From Rhabditophanes sp. KR3021 (taxonomy: Eukaryota > Nematoda > Chromadorea > Rhabditida > Alloionematidae): 64,000 bases of DNA. The DNA lies in the NCBI GenBank assembly GCA_963281155.1, contig CAUJLY010000001.1:6014001-6078000 (forward strand). Reading direction: 5' to 3'. The notes beneath the pieces were generated by a model. That model was given only the letters and a program-made list of their open reading frames with translations, was not told the origin of the DNA and did not search any database. Position 1 is the stretch's first letter. Each line of letters begins with the position of its first letter. The position numbers and the translations under genes were made by a program. Below are positions 37,262 through 48,243 of the stretch, piece after piece.

Positions 37262-38603
37262 ATGAGAAGCAATAGAGCAGTACCAACTACTCGCACTTTT
37301 GATACTGTGTATGCTGATAATTTCTTGGATTTGAGAGAAACGTTTGATACTGTCGAAGAGCATGACATTTTTATTGGAGAAAACCTCGATAGAGTAAGTT
37401 TTTTAAATCAAACACATAATAATAACCATTTTTAGACACGCTTTTTTGTAGCTCGTATTTGTCGAATCAATTACCATGAAGGGCAAAATACAGATAGAGT
37501 TTTCATGGAAGGAGTTGTAACGCTGGAGACTGTTTTGGACCACGAAGCTCACGCCAAGTTGGAGCACATGTTCAAAAGAAATTCACACCTTTATGCCATA
37601 CTGAAGAAAAAGGCCGATTTAAAGCTGATAAAAATGCAACCATTTGCACCAACTCTACCACTCGAGATTAAAACTCTCATTGAAATAAGACATATTGAAA
37701 CTTTGTGGCGCAACCAGATTAACCGCTACAAGCCGGGTCGCTTTAATGACGTTTATCTTATGAACACTGTGGATGGGGACGTTCCTAACACTTTCTCTTA
37801 TGATGAGCATATTAATAAAGAGTTCAAAGCAGGTTCCAAGAAAAACCTTCAATTCAAACATTTTGATGGGTGTAGGAATTGCAGTGCCAAGACAGTTTAT
37901 GATGGCTGTGAAGTTGTAATGAAATGGTTTATGGAGCAGCATCCTGATTTTCAAAAAGCCGACTTGAATACTGGAAAGTTAATCTTTGAATGCAATGACA
38001 CGTGCAGTTGCTTTGTTAAAACTAAAAAACATTGCGCTAATCGCGTATCGTGTTTTCCTCGTAGTGATAAAACCGCGATTGTGTTCAGAACTCCTGATAC
38101 TGGATTCGGACTCGCTACTGGCCATGCTCTAAAAAAGGGTGCATTTTTTTCAGAATATGTTGGCAAAATTGAAAAGATTACCAGGTAATTTCCATGATTT
38201 ATATTATCTAACTTCAATCACTCTATATTCCAGTAAAAATATTGGGGTTGATAGTGATAACTCCTATACTTACGAACTTGATCACGCCTATACACATTAT
38301 GAAGCTACGAAAAAAAGACCAGGAAAGTTTATGCTGAACGCTAAATATCATGGTAATATCTCCCGATTCGCAAACCACTCCTGCAATCCGAATCTCCGTG
38401 CAGTCTCGATTTTCGGTGGAATTGTTCACAATAATTTTCACAAAATCTTTTTCGCTGCTAAAAAAGACATTGAAGCCTATGAAGAATTGACAATCAGGTA
38501 TTTTACAGAACCTGCAGATCCAAAGGAATGTCATTTATGCCATTGCAAGGAGCAAAATTGCATCAAATATTTGCCAATTATGGATGGAAAATATATCAAA
38601 TAA
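37262..38603 (+). CDS. SET-domain lysine methyltransferase, SUV39/G9a-like
   Basis: Exons 37262-37393, 37436-38184 and 38234-38603 close to 416 residues from the ATG at 37262; the start may lie farther upstream because the frame is open to 36989. A pre-SET-like cysteine region (DGCRNCSAKTVYDGC, then CNDTCSCFVKTKKHC) precedes the SET domain. The SET domain shows FGLATGHALKKGAFFSEYVG, the S-adenosylmethionine and pseudoknot motif RFANHSCNPNL, and EELTIRYF. A short post-SET follows (CHLCHCKEQNC). This order is typical of histone H3K9 methyltransferases in the nucleus. The usual ELT(F/Y)DY reads ELTIRY here, and the pre-SET has fewer cysteines than normal, so specificity is uncertain. A poly(A) signal AATAAA lies at 38645-38650. 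Confidence 0.8.
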
Positions 38604-39029
38604 TTAATACAATTCTATATGTTTATATATTTTGACTTTCTCTTAATAAAATTTTTTTCACACACTTGTTAAATATTTGTCGAGCACATACGTATACCTT
38701 CTATAACTTTTTGCAATACTTATGGAAAGATTTGGAATCTTCCCAAAAGGTGACTCTTATAAACAAAATTGTACCTTTCTATAAAATACATATGTACTTC
38801 GTGTCGTTTAATTTTACATGTAGTAGTAAGTCAAACTATTTGACTGGCCATTCACTTGCTTATTCCCAAATCAAAAGTGCACGTTCATTAACCCTTAAAC
38901 AATCTTCGCCTTATTACTTATTCGTTTAACGTGTTTTTAATACATAATTCACTTACTAAATTAGGTAATGTTCTTGAATTATAATTTACTCATTTATTAT
39001 AGTTTAATGCCTTAAACATATTTATAGTG

Positions 39030-39506
39030 ATGATGTCGACTTTTAATGGTGATCTGACAGCAATTGCTCACAGTATTATCAATCATAAAGGAGTAAAAGG
39101 GACATCTATGTCAGGGTAATTTTATAACTTTATTTTATAAATTTGCATATACCAATTTAGAATTGATTGCAACAAAAAGTCGGAAGACTCTACTGTTGGC
39201 AGTACAGTTTTTGATACTCCCGTCAAATTTTATCCAGCCCCCAATATGGATCAGAACGATGAGTGTAAGGGTGCTACTTTAAAAGCTCAGGGGTATGATT
39301 TAAAAAGCTTTGCATACTAATAACATGGTTTTAGTGAAAAATATGTTTATACCTACAGGAGACTTGAATTTGGGCCACAGTCACCGGAAGCAAATTCAGA
39401 TCCAAAGCTAAATAGTGTAACAATCTCCAGAATGGAAAGCTGCATCAGCAAAATTAACATCAATCGCGGAAGTGAAGAGGACATTACTGAGGAACAAGAA
39501 AATTAA
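39030..39506 (+). CDS. Small hypothetical protein (121 residues)
   Basis: Three exons, 39030-39115, 39161-39292 and 39359-39506, join twice in phase 2 and end in TAA. The ATG at 39030 lies two bases after a TTTATAG acceptor-like site, which suggests trans-splicing. The product is hydrophilic with no signal peptide or membrane segment; blocks include DTPVKFYPAP and an acidic tail EEDITEEQEN. Family not recognised. It lies between the SET gene and the 803-residue gene, all on the same strand with gaps of about 430 and 270 bp, so a shared operon-like transcript is possible. Confidence 0.5.
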
Positions 39507-39779
39507 TCAACTCCAATCTAAAATTAAGTCCTTTTCAACCAAAAAAGGATCGCATCAATTTATTAATATTTGCCAAAGATGTTTGTTATTCTCTCTATTA
39601 TTGTTTTGTTTATTTTACCTTTTGCCAGCCATTTGCCAATTAAATTCATTTTTTCCAAATTTTATAAATATACGTTTTCCCAACATAATCTCGAACAGAT
39701 TATAAACGGCGCTGTATCATCATTTCTGATTGTATCTATTTCAAACAATTTCTTAGATTAGTAATTACTTTTTACACAA

Positions 39780-42274
39780 ATGACTGTTGATAAAAAGAAT
39801 CTTAGCGCTATTGCTGACAATGCTCTAAGCAATCAAGAAAACACTATTAATATTTCCTTACCTACAACACTTCAAGGTGGCAATGTATCCATACATGCTG
39901 GAAATGCTTCCTTGTCATCGTCTTTTAAGAATGGTGACGTGTCTGTGCTTGGTGATGCAAATAGTCATCCACTTCCATCATTGATAAATTTGTCTGTTAG
40001 CAACAAGGCAATGAATCGCAGTAAATTTGGGGACGGAAAAGAAACTTTATCCACCGCCGAGATCATTGCCAAAATTGAGGACGTCATCAAGAATAATCAG
40101 TCAAGTAAGTTTGAATTGGTATTTGAATATATAAATTTGTAGGTTCCATCCGCCTTAATTCTTCATTAGTCAAGTACTTAATGAGACAAAACATTGAAGC
40201 TTACATATCCATCATTGACTGTGACTTTTTTGATGATTATATAAAAGCTTTGGGACCATGGCTAGAAGAATTACGCCAACGTAAAGACAATGATGCTGGG
40301 GGGACAATACTATCCCTTACATCTGAAGAGGCCGTTAAAGTCAATGAATTCAAAAATTTACTGGATAGATTAGAAAAACATTCTCTTGCTAAAGAGTGTA
40401 TTGCCAATGAATATCCCTTTACCCTCAAGAAAGGATCACATTCTTTGTTTGAATATGCTGAAAATGTCAAAAATTTGACCATTGCTTTGGATGAAATCGA
40501 GGGAGCTTTGCCATCTAAATTGATGCACGAAGGTTTGGAACGCAGCTTGAAGACATTCTATAACGGGGAAGGGACAATCCAAGTTACGAAATTTATGAAA
40601 TACCTTACTGCTGCCGTTGAGTATCACATTTCTTGCACCAATGTTGATCCACACAAGAACTTTGGCTTTCACAAATCAGAAGTTCTATTCAAATGTACTC
40701 AAGTTGATTTGATCAATGTGGGTTCAACTAATTTAAATATGTTTAATGATTACCTGTTTTAGATCATGAATGCAGGGATCTTGGTTGAAAAGGTAGACAA
40801 CATGTTTGCTACTGTCAACTCAACTTTCGTAAATCTAATCAAAGGAGCCATGCGGTACTCGTTCTTGGACTGCTACACTGTAAAGAAGTTTGAAAAACAG
40901 CATGCATTTACTTTTGCAGAAGGAATTCCAATGCGCTACAAAGCCTTGTTTGAAACCTATTTAAGATCAAACAATGAATCCGAGAGAGTCACCATCAAAA
41001 TTAATAGTCTTCTTAAGTTGCTAGTAAAAATCAACCGTGATTTCGTCGACTTCTTTGCAGTTATTAACAGTGAAGAAGGGGAAGAAGGAACTAACTTCTG
41101 TAAATTCTTTGGAAGCAATGGAATCTCTGATTCTATTTTGGAAGCTATTGGAAAAGATCTTACCTCCTTCATCAAAATCTTTTTGCGTGATACGGAGAAG
41201 ATTACTGGAATCTTAGAGATGACCAAAGTTGTTACGACAGAGCTTGTCAATTCTGGTCTTTTGAATGGCGAAGATGTTAAGAAGCAGTATGGGGACATTA
41301 CGACTCTCTTAACAACTAAAGTGTGCGGCTCAATCATGGCAACTGTTGACGAATCATGTAAAACGGACCTTATAAAGTTTTGCCAAATTGGTGTTCCTGA
41401 GGAAATGGCTTTGTTGGGGAGTTCCGAGTACAGGGAATACACGAAGAAGAAGATCGTCCGTACAGATTTCAAGAAGATCGCTTTGGAAGACCTAGATTTG
41501 GAAGTTCATCCAAATATGCGAATGGTCAATTCAATCGTGAGTGTGGCCGCTCGAGTCTTGGTTAAATTCATGATCCAACTATTGGAGATGAAAAGTGATA
41601 AGACAAATCTTTACAACAAAGACATCGTTGAATCTTCTTTTTTGAATATCGTCTCTGGATTCGTGCTTAAGGTTGAAGAAGAGTACGCTGAAAAGCTCGA
41701 TGAAAGCTTTGAGATGGCACTGGCTCTTTTTAATTCCTGCCATTATATCATCAATAGAATGGTTATTTATTTGAACTTCTCGGACAACAATGAGTTGCAT
41801 GTCGAATCCCTCACAATTACTGCTAGACTAAGAAAGTTTGCCGAACACTCTTTAGAATCTCATTTGATGGCTCTCAAGATTAAGTTAGTATCCCTTCTAA
41901 GCAATGGTGATGCTTTCCACCAAGATTTCGCCTGTGATACAAACGACGCCTTCAATATATTTTATGATGAATTCAAACATATCTCTGAAACTATCAACAA
42001 TTCGATGGCACAACACTTCAAGGAAACTATTCTTTCCGACATTTTGGATTATGTCCTCGATGAGATGGTCGTTTATTTTAAAAGTTTGGAAAGTAATCAA
42101 AACGAATACTTCTACTACAACGTTAAGAAAAACATCAAAGACTTCATGGTTGAAATGGATTGCCTCCTTTCAATCAATGATGGGTCTCTGAAGAAATATG
42201 TTCCAGAACATCATGCTGAACTGGAAAGACTATCAATTGATATTGGTAAAGAAAAAGAAAACAATGCTGAATAA
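39780..42274 (+). CDS. Large helical protein, family not recognised (803 residues)
   Basis: Exons 39780-40104, 40143-40717 and 40763-42274. The first join is phase 1; the second intron is 45 bp, a multiple of three, with an unusual donor (GTGGGT) and a good TTTTAG acceptor that removes the in-frame TAG at 40760-40762. The N-terminal 110 residues are Ser/Asn-rich and probably disordered. The rest is almost wholly helical, with leucine-rich amphipathic segments (EELRQRKDND.., EFKNLLDRLEKHSLAKE, LERSLKTFYNGEG). No signal peptide or membrane span. The all-helical style resembles vesicle-tethering or scaffold subunits, but I see no diagnostic motif and propose no function. A poly(A) signal AATAAA lies at 42324-42329. 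Confidence 0.75.
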
Positions 42275-42433
42275 TTAGTTAAAATTGTATATATAAAATT
42301 GTAATTTATGCCACTTTCGTTGAAATAAATTTACTGTATACAATTTAATTTTCACTATCGTGGAGCTGAGTAATATTTAGTAATGAATTAGATGAGTATA
42401 TGTGTCTTGTAGTATAAAAAAATCATTCTCGAT

Positions 42434-45400
42434 TCATTTGGTAAGCAATCTTTGGTCAAGTGGCAGAGGAATAGTCATCTGCAGTCCGTTTTTGCCTTCT
42501 AAGAAATGAGTTTGGATGTCTCCCTTTCCTTTGACAGCTATGACTCCACGAAGTGAAGTATCGAATTCGGGAAAGTGCTTGTTTAATTTGTCGTTGAAGA
42601 AGTCAGAAATTTGGATCTGTTCTGGAACACCGGTTGACTCCATTCTAGAGGCAGTGTTGACGGTATCTCCAAACAAACAATATCTAGGTGCCGACAAACC
42701 AACAACTCCCGCTGCCACAGGCCTAAATTAGCATTATAAGTATTAAATGTATTGTCCTGTTTACCCAGTATGTAATCCGACTCTTATTCTTAGCTTGACA
42801 TCTTTCTTGTGAGGTAAATAGTAAGTTTTCAAAAACTCCAAAAGATTCAATGCAACATCACTGATATTTGCTAAATGCCTGCTTCCATTCTCAATTGGCA
42901 AGCCCGAGGCGACAAGGTAGCTGTCACCGATCGTCTCAACTTTCATAGCATCGTATTTGGAAATAACATCATCGAAACCAGTGTAAATGGAATTGAGGAA
43001 ATTTACAACTTCGAGTGCACTTGAAGTTGAACAAATTTTTGTGAACCTGTAAACAGTAGCTTTTAATCGAATACACATATTACCAAGTACAGTGAACCCT
43101 GTGTTTAGTGAACACTGAGTTTAGTGAACAAATAAAATTTTTTGGTTGATTTTAGTGTTAAGTTTCATTTTTTACCCTGAGTATAGTGAACACTATGTTT
43201 AGTGAACACCCCTCTGTAGTGAGCATTTTTTAGCCTTAGTTTTGAATTTCGAATATTAACCCAGATGCTGCGCACCGGTTTTGATACTAACCCTACAATG
43301 TCGGTAAACATAATCTAAAAACAACAATAAGTTCTAAATAAATGGTATGTTCCTTACCGAAGCTTGTTCGAACAATTTCGGAGGTACCGCCCTTCCCATT
43401 TTCAACTCATTGGCAACATATGCGGGAAGTAATTGAGAAAGCAATTTATCAGCTCTAAAACAAATAAGTTGCAAAACAATCATCAAAACGAAAACTACCT
43501 GACGTTAGCATCCTCGAGCATACCTGTTCTCTCTTGAACTAGCTTCTCCAGATTATTTGCGTATTGCTCCATCGTGCGTATCATCTATACATGGACATGT
43601 TATTATATTTGATAACGCCGCAATATACATATGTATGTACATTTGCGTTGTAATCTTACCTGATCCACGAGTGAACCTTTGACTTTCAAATAATGTTCCG
43701 TATTGAGTCTAACTCTCCGAATGGTTGGACGGACTTCGGGATTTGCATTCCAGCAATCATACAAAAGTGCACAAAGATCGGGATGGATTTGCTTCTTATC
43801 TTGAATGACTGGTTTAATATGATCAGTTTTGTTTCCCTCAATTAATTCATCCAGATTCAAATTGTCAGGGAACGGCAAGGATCTGAATAATATTTCATAC
43901 ATCACAATTCCAAGCGAGTAGATATCACTACTTTGACGTCGAGAAATGTTCTTAGCAAAAGATTAAAGTTTAAAAAGTGTTAAATTTGAATTACCTGTTT
44001 GACCCAGTCTTGTTCTGTTCCTCGGCGCTTGTTCGTTTCAGTCATCTTTAAGTTTTCAGGAGAACAATAAAAGACATAAGTTTTTTGCATTGCAGCAGCT
44101 TTGTTGTCGCCTTCTTTGACAGTTTCGTTCTCTATCATACCCATTTTGGTCCACTTCTCCAAAGGATTGGCTATTCCATAGTCTGTTAATTTGACAGACC
44201 AATTTCTGTCAATCAAACATGAATAACTGGATAAACTTCCTATAAATTTAAAGATTATATAAAACCATTCTTAAACTAATTATTTAATTGAAGATTACCA
44301 CTATAATATAAAAAAGATTAGAGGCCAATAGGATTTAACTCAACTGATATCTTACTGCACTTAGATGGAGATATTCCAGTCCTAAAAAAATGTTTAAAAG
44401 TCAACTCATTATTAAATCTTACCTTGAGTAATGTCTCGTACAAAGGCACTGTGAAAACTGGTATCCAAGGCGATATCTTCGTTGTAGATGATGTCCTGAA
44501 CGTCATTTTATTAACATAAATATATAAATTTTAAACTATAATTGTACATTTAAGTGTAAATCTAGAGAGACTTTATATCATACAGGCTCAATCTTAACCC
44601 AGCTTTTACAACATATTCAAAGTTATTCTATCATTTTTCTTTCACGTTAACCAAAGACGACACCTTTAAGGCGAGTGTAATGACAATATTTGTGCTTATT
44701 CAAAATGCCATTGACCGACTTGAAATGCTGAATCGAATTGAAGAGGATGATCAGGCTTTAGCTGAGATTAGGATAGAGCTAAACAAGATCCTTGAATTGC
44801 CGACCAAGGCTCATATTAGGAGGATAATGCCTAACTTTGAAAAGGTATTAATGATAACCAACTTGGAACTTGGGTACATAGATTTTTTTCGATCAAACGA
44901 AGTATTAACTACAAAATTGCCAAGCGTTACAAATTCTGAAGCAACCCACATTATTCCGGTACACCACTCATAAAACTGACATAACTTATAAATTCAGCGG
45001 GAATGAGTATTGTCAAATACAGAGGTGGCTATTATCAAAACTTTGGATCAGTGTCTAGCAGAAGGAAAGGAAAATGTGGTGAAGACAAATTAAGCAAACT
45101 GGTCAATATTTGAGAGTCTTAATCGATGATGATAAAATTGGTTACAAAATGGCAACAGTTGCTCATCTTAAATTACATAAACTTAAGTTAAATTGCAAGA
45201 AGTTTCATATAAAATTTAGCATACAAGAAATCTATTGCGCTCACTGTAATTTGGTACTTGTTAGTAATAGAGTGTTAGCTGCTCGCATCAAATTACATAA
45301 ATGTGAAGAATTGTACATTGGCGAGCTAATTATACCAAGTTCAATGCCTCTAGATGATTGACCTGAATGTAAAACTGCTTCCGAGGAACACCATCCTTAC

Positions 45401-47948
45401 GTCTATTTTCTCTCTGACTCAAGAAATGCCGATGATATTTAATAAAAAAAATCTGACTCCCTCTTTTAGTTTAAATAAAATTTCTTTGATCCCTTGGAAT
45501 ACCTGCACAGTTCCTCGACTACAGAACTTCCAGAAAATTAAGACTTCATCCTTTTCATTGAAAGACATTCCAATAAATGGGTTGATATTGTCATGAACAA
45601 GCAATTTCATTTGATTCAGAAGCTTGATATCTTCTCTAAACAAAAATTAATTGCTTTAAATAAACTATTACCTTGAAAAGCTAATCAATCTCTTTTGTGG
45701 ATAAACATGGTAACTCGAATGCAATCTAAAATATCAAATTATCTATGTACAAAATATTTGAAACATACGCGACTCCAATCAAAGCATGGTGTTTGATAAA
45801 TCTGCTCATGTTACTCATCTTCGTTTTTGAAGATCCAATGGATAACATAGATTTCACCTCATCTTCATTGATGGTGCGCGTGTCATCTCTCCATATCCTC
45901 CAAGGAGTATTGGCCAAAGCCCGATTTTCCAAAACTCGAGCGACAATAAAGGCTGTAACAACGCCAAGTGCTATGAAGATTGCAATGGACCCAATAATTA
46001 TGTAAACAGTATAATCACACTTTTCGTTTCTGAAACCACAGGCTAACGTATCTTTCGGCAATCTACCATCTACTATAAAGGAAAAAATATGTAATGTGAA
46101 CTTTGACTCTTATTTATAAATCTGGAACACTAGGGAAGCAAATTATTCCAATAAAACGTACTTGATGGCCAAAATCCAGTAGTAACATCTGTAACTTTGA
46201 GTTCGTAGCATCCAGTCTTTGTCTTTAATAAAATATGTTAATAAGATGAGTTAATAAAATATGTTAGTCAAAAATATTAATCAAAAATATGCATCGAATA
46301 TATGAATCAATTATGTTAGCAAACTGAATTGATATTGTAATTCTTCTTAATCGCGAATTTTACATACCTTCAATCCATCACAATTGTTGATAAAGACGGG
46401 CTCCATTTCCACCATCTTCACTACGTCGTCTCTATCTGGATTAACATAGAAAGCTCCATATTGAGCAGCTCTTTCGGCCACATCGTCCATCATAACTAAG
46501 CCAGCAGATACTCCTTCTGCACTCACCAATCCGGGAAATGTAAATCTTCTCATCTTGTTCCATACTAATTTTCTAAAAAAGATTCAAACAACAAAATGAA
46601 GAATAATTATTTGTTTAAAAAATTACCCATTGTTTGCTGATGCGATATCGCTTCTAGTTTCGTTCATGATGTTTCTGAAAACAGTTGTTTTATTTACTAA
46701 AATATATGTACATTTACTCACCGTATAGTAAGTGCGTAAAGTTTCAAGCTGTCATACAGGTGTATGTAACCATACACGTTGGTCATATCGAGTTCATTAA
46801 TGTCCAATTTGTTACTCAACATCTTCTCCTTGAATGGATTGACAAGGGTATTATCAAATCCATTGACATCATCAATAATTATTCCCGACGAAAACATTTT
46901 CTTCATATTTGCATTCATTTTTCCATCATCTTCAATCCAAGGAGGTGGTTCCTTCGCTTCGGCTCTAGAAGGATAAAAAAGATTAGAGCATTGTATAAAT
47001 TAACTCAACTGTAACCAGGGGAAAATGTATACGTAATCGCTAGTGTCAAGCTTAGCTTGAGACACAGCTGTCATAAATTCACGGCTCATGTCCCTTGTCT
47101 TTGAAAATATGCAAACCACTATTCTGCCGGTATTCTTGATATCATTCATCAGCCCACTTTCAATGATGGTCTTTGCGTTGGCATTTTCGTCAAAGGTGAT
47201 CTTTCTCAAAACATTAATCCCAGCAACATGAAAGTTCTCTTCGAATGATACCAATCGTTCCAATGCAACAATGCCGGTATTGGTGATTAATAGTATATTT
47301 CGCCAATTGTAGTGTTTTATTGTAGCGGCTGCAGCGACTGCCAAGGAGTTAGTAGTTCTGATCGAGACACGAGCAAGGGTCTTGAAAATATTCTTATCGG
47401 AAAAGATATTCGAAGCAGCCATGTAACCTATGATAGGCACGTTCCAAAATGCACACATCTGAAAAGTTTTTATTATTTTTTGGTTGAAGAATTGTGATGA
47501 AGTGATTAACCTTAGATACCGCATCCATTTCAGCATTACAGTAAGGCCCAATGAAAGCTTTGACATTTTGAACGTGAAACATGTCGGCAGCTACAGCTAC
47601 TCCTTCGAATGATTCCCCGCAAGCGCGTGTTTGCACTATTTCAATGTCGAATTCATCATCTAAGATGCCATCCCGCCAAAGTTCCTTTCTGCACATGTCC
47701 AAAATCAACTCCGCGTTTGGCATTGCATTAACAGCCCCGATATGGCCTACTTTGATAACTTTTCCTTTTCCTTGTCTTATAGAACTCCCACCCAACAAGC
47801 TTTCCCGAGTCTCCATCGTTGTTGGAGTACCATTATTGGATGATGCAACTGGAGCCGTGGCAAGAGTTGGAGGAATAGTCGTAGTATTATCACAAATGAA
47901 ACCATCAAATAATAACAACAAATAAAGAAGAACTTTAAAATTGAACAT
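42434..47948 (-). CDS. gcy: Receptor-type guanylyl cyclase
   Basis: Nineteen minus-strand coding exons: 47511-47948, 47010-47458, 46722-46964, 46627-46674, 46368-46572, 46162-46222, 45769-46072, 45672-45725, 45503-45635, 44423-44495, 44345-44381, 44299-44300, 43995-44239, 43660-43950, 43499-43584, 43358-43454, 43292-43314, 42765-43046 and 42434-42722. They sum to 1,119 residues, the usual GCY length. Order: signal peptide (1-20), Thr-rich linker, ANF-receptor ligand domain (about 50-465), TM helix [19 protein letters not shown] (about 505-525), kinase homology domain ([23 protein letters not shown]), dimerisation helix and cyclase domain ([35 protein letters not shown]). The Glu and Cys that select GTP are present. 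It converts GTP to cGMP at sensory membranes. The 2-nt exon is needed to restore the [14 protein letters not shown] block. Confidence 0.88.
43090..43222. repeat. Short repeat cluster with TTTAGTGAACA units
   Basis: In the 245 bp cyclase intron, AGTGAACC/TTTAGTGAACAC-like 10-12-mers recur about six times. The left edge ACAGTGAACCCTGTG resembles terminal sequences of pogo/Tigger-like elements, so this could be a small nonautonomous transposon remnant. No complete inverted terminal repeats seen. Confidence 0.4.
44680..45361 (+). other. Antisense coding-like sequence in a 1 kb cyclase intron
   Basis: The intron between cyclase exons 45503 and 44495 is far longer than its neighbours. On the opposite strand it contains 44680-44973 (97 codons, [16 protein letters not shown].., [17 protein letters not shown]), a frame at 45007-45114 ([14 protein letters not shown]), and 45107-45361 ([18 protein letters not shown]). 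Base composition is more coding-like than the surrounding introns. Acceptor-like and donor-like sites exist (about 44957 and 44997) but do not keep phase, so it is either a nested gene I cannot splice or a remnant. Family not recognised. Confidence 0.3.
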
Positions 47949-48243
47949 ATTAATTTGCAAAATTTTAGAAATGAAGTGGTCAGGCTCTAAATATGTTTCT
48001 TTTATAGGTTAATTTTAGTAAGTGTTTTCTAAAGCACCCTGATATTATCTTTACTTAGTAGAATTATGAATGCCGTTGATACGATCAAATCCTTAAGTAG
48101 CATTCTTAGTAATAGTTAAACACTCTAAATGATTAAATTCCATTAATGGTATCTTTTATATTAAAATTTGGTATTAAACGGTAAGGTGATAAATAAAAAA
48201 TATATGTATTAAATATTAAGCTATAATTTTTTAAATTTGTTAT

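Noticed and set aside
40717..40766. Stop at 40760 as true end of a 300-residue protein, with a second gene from 40766
   Set aside because: Both parts are in the same frame and a 45 bp GT..AG segment removes the stop exactly, so one spliced gene is simpler; intron retention may still occur.
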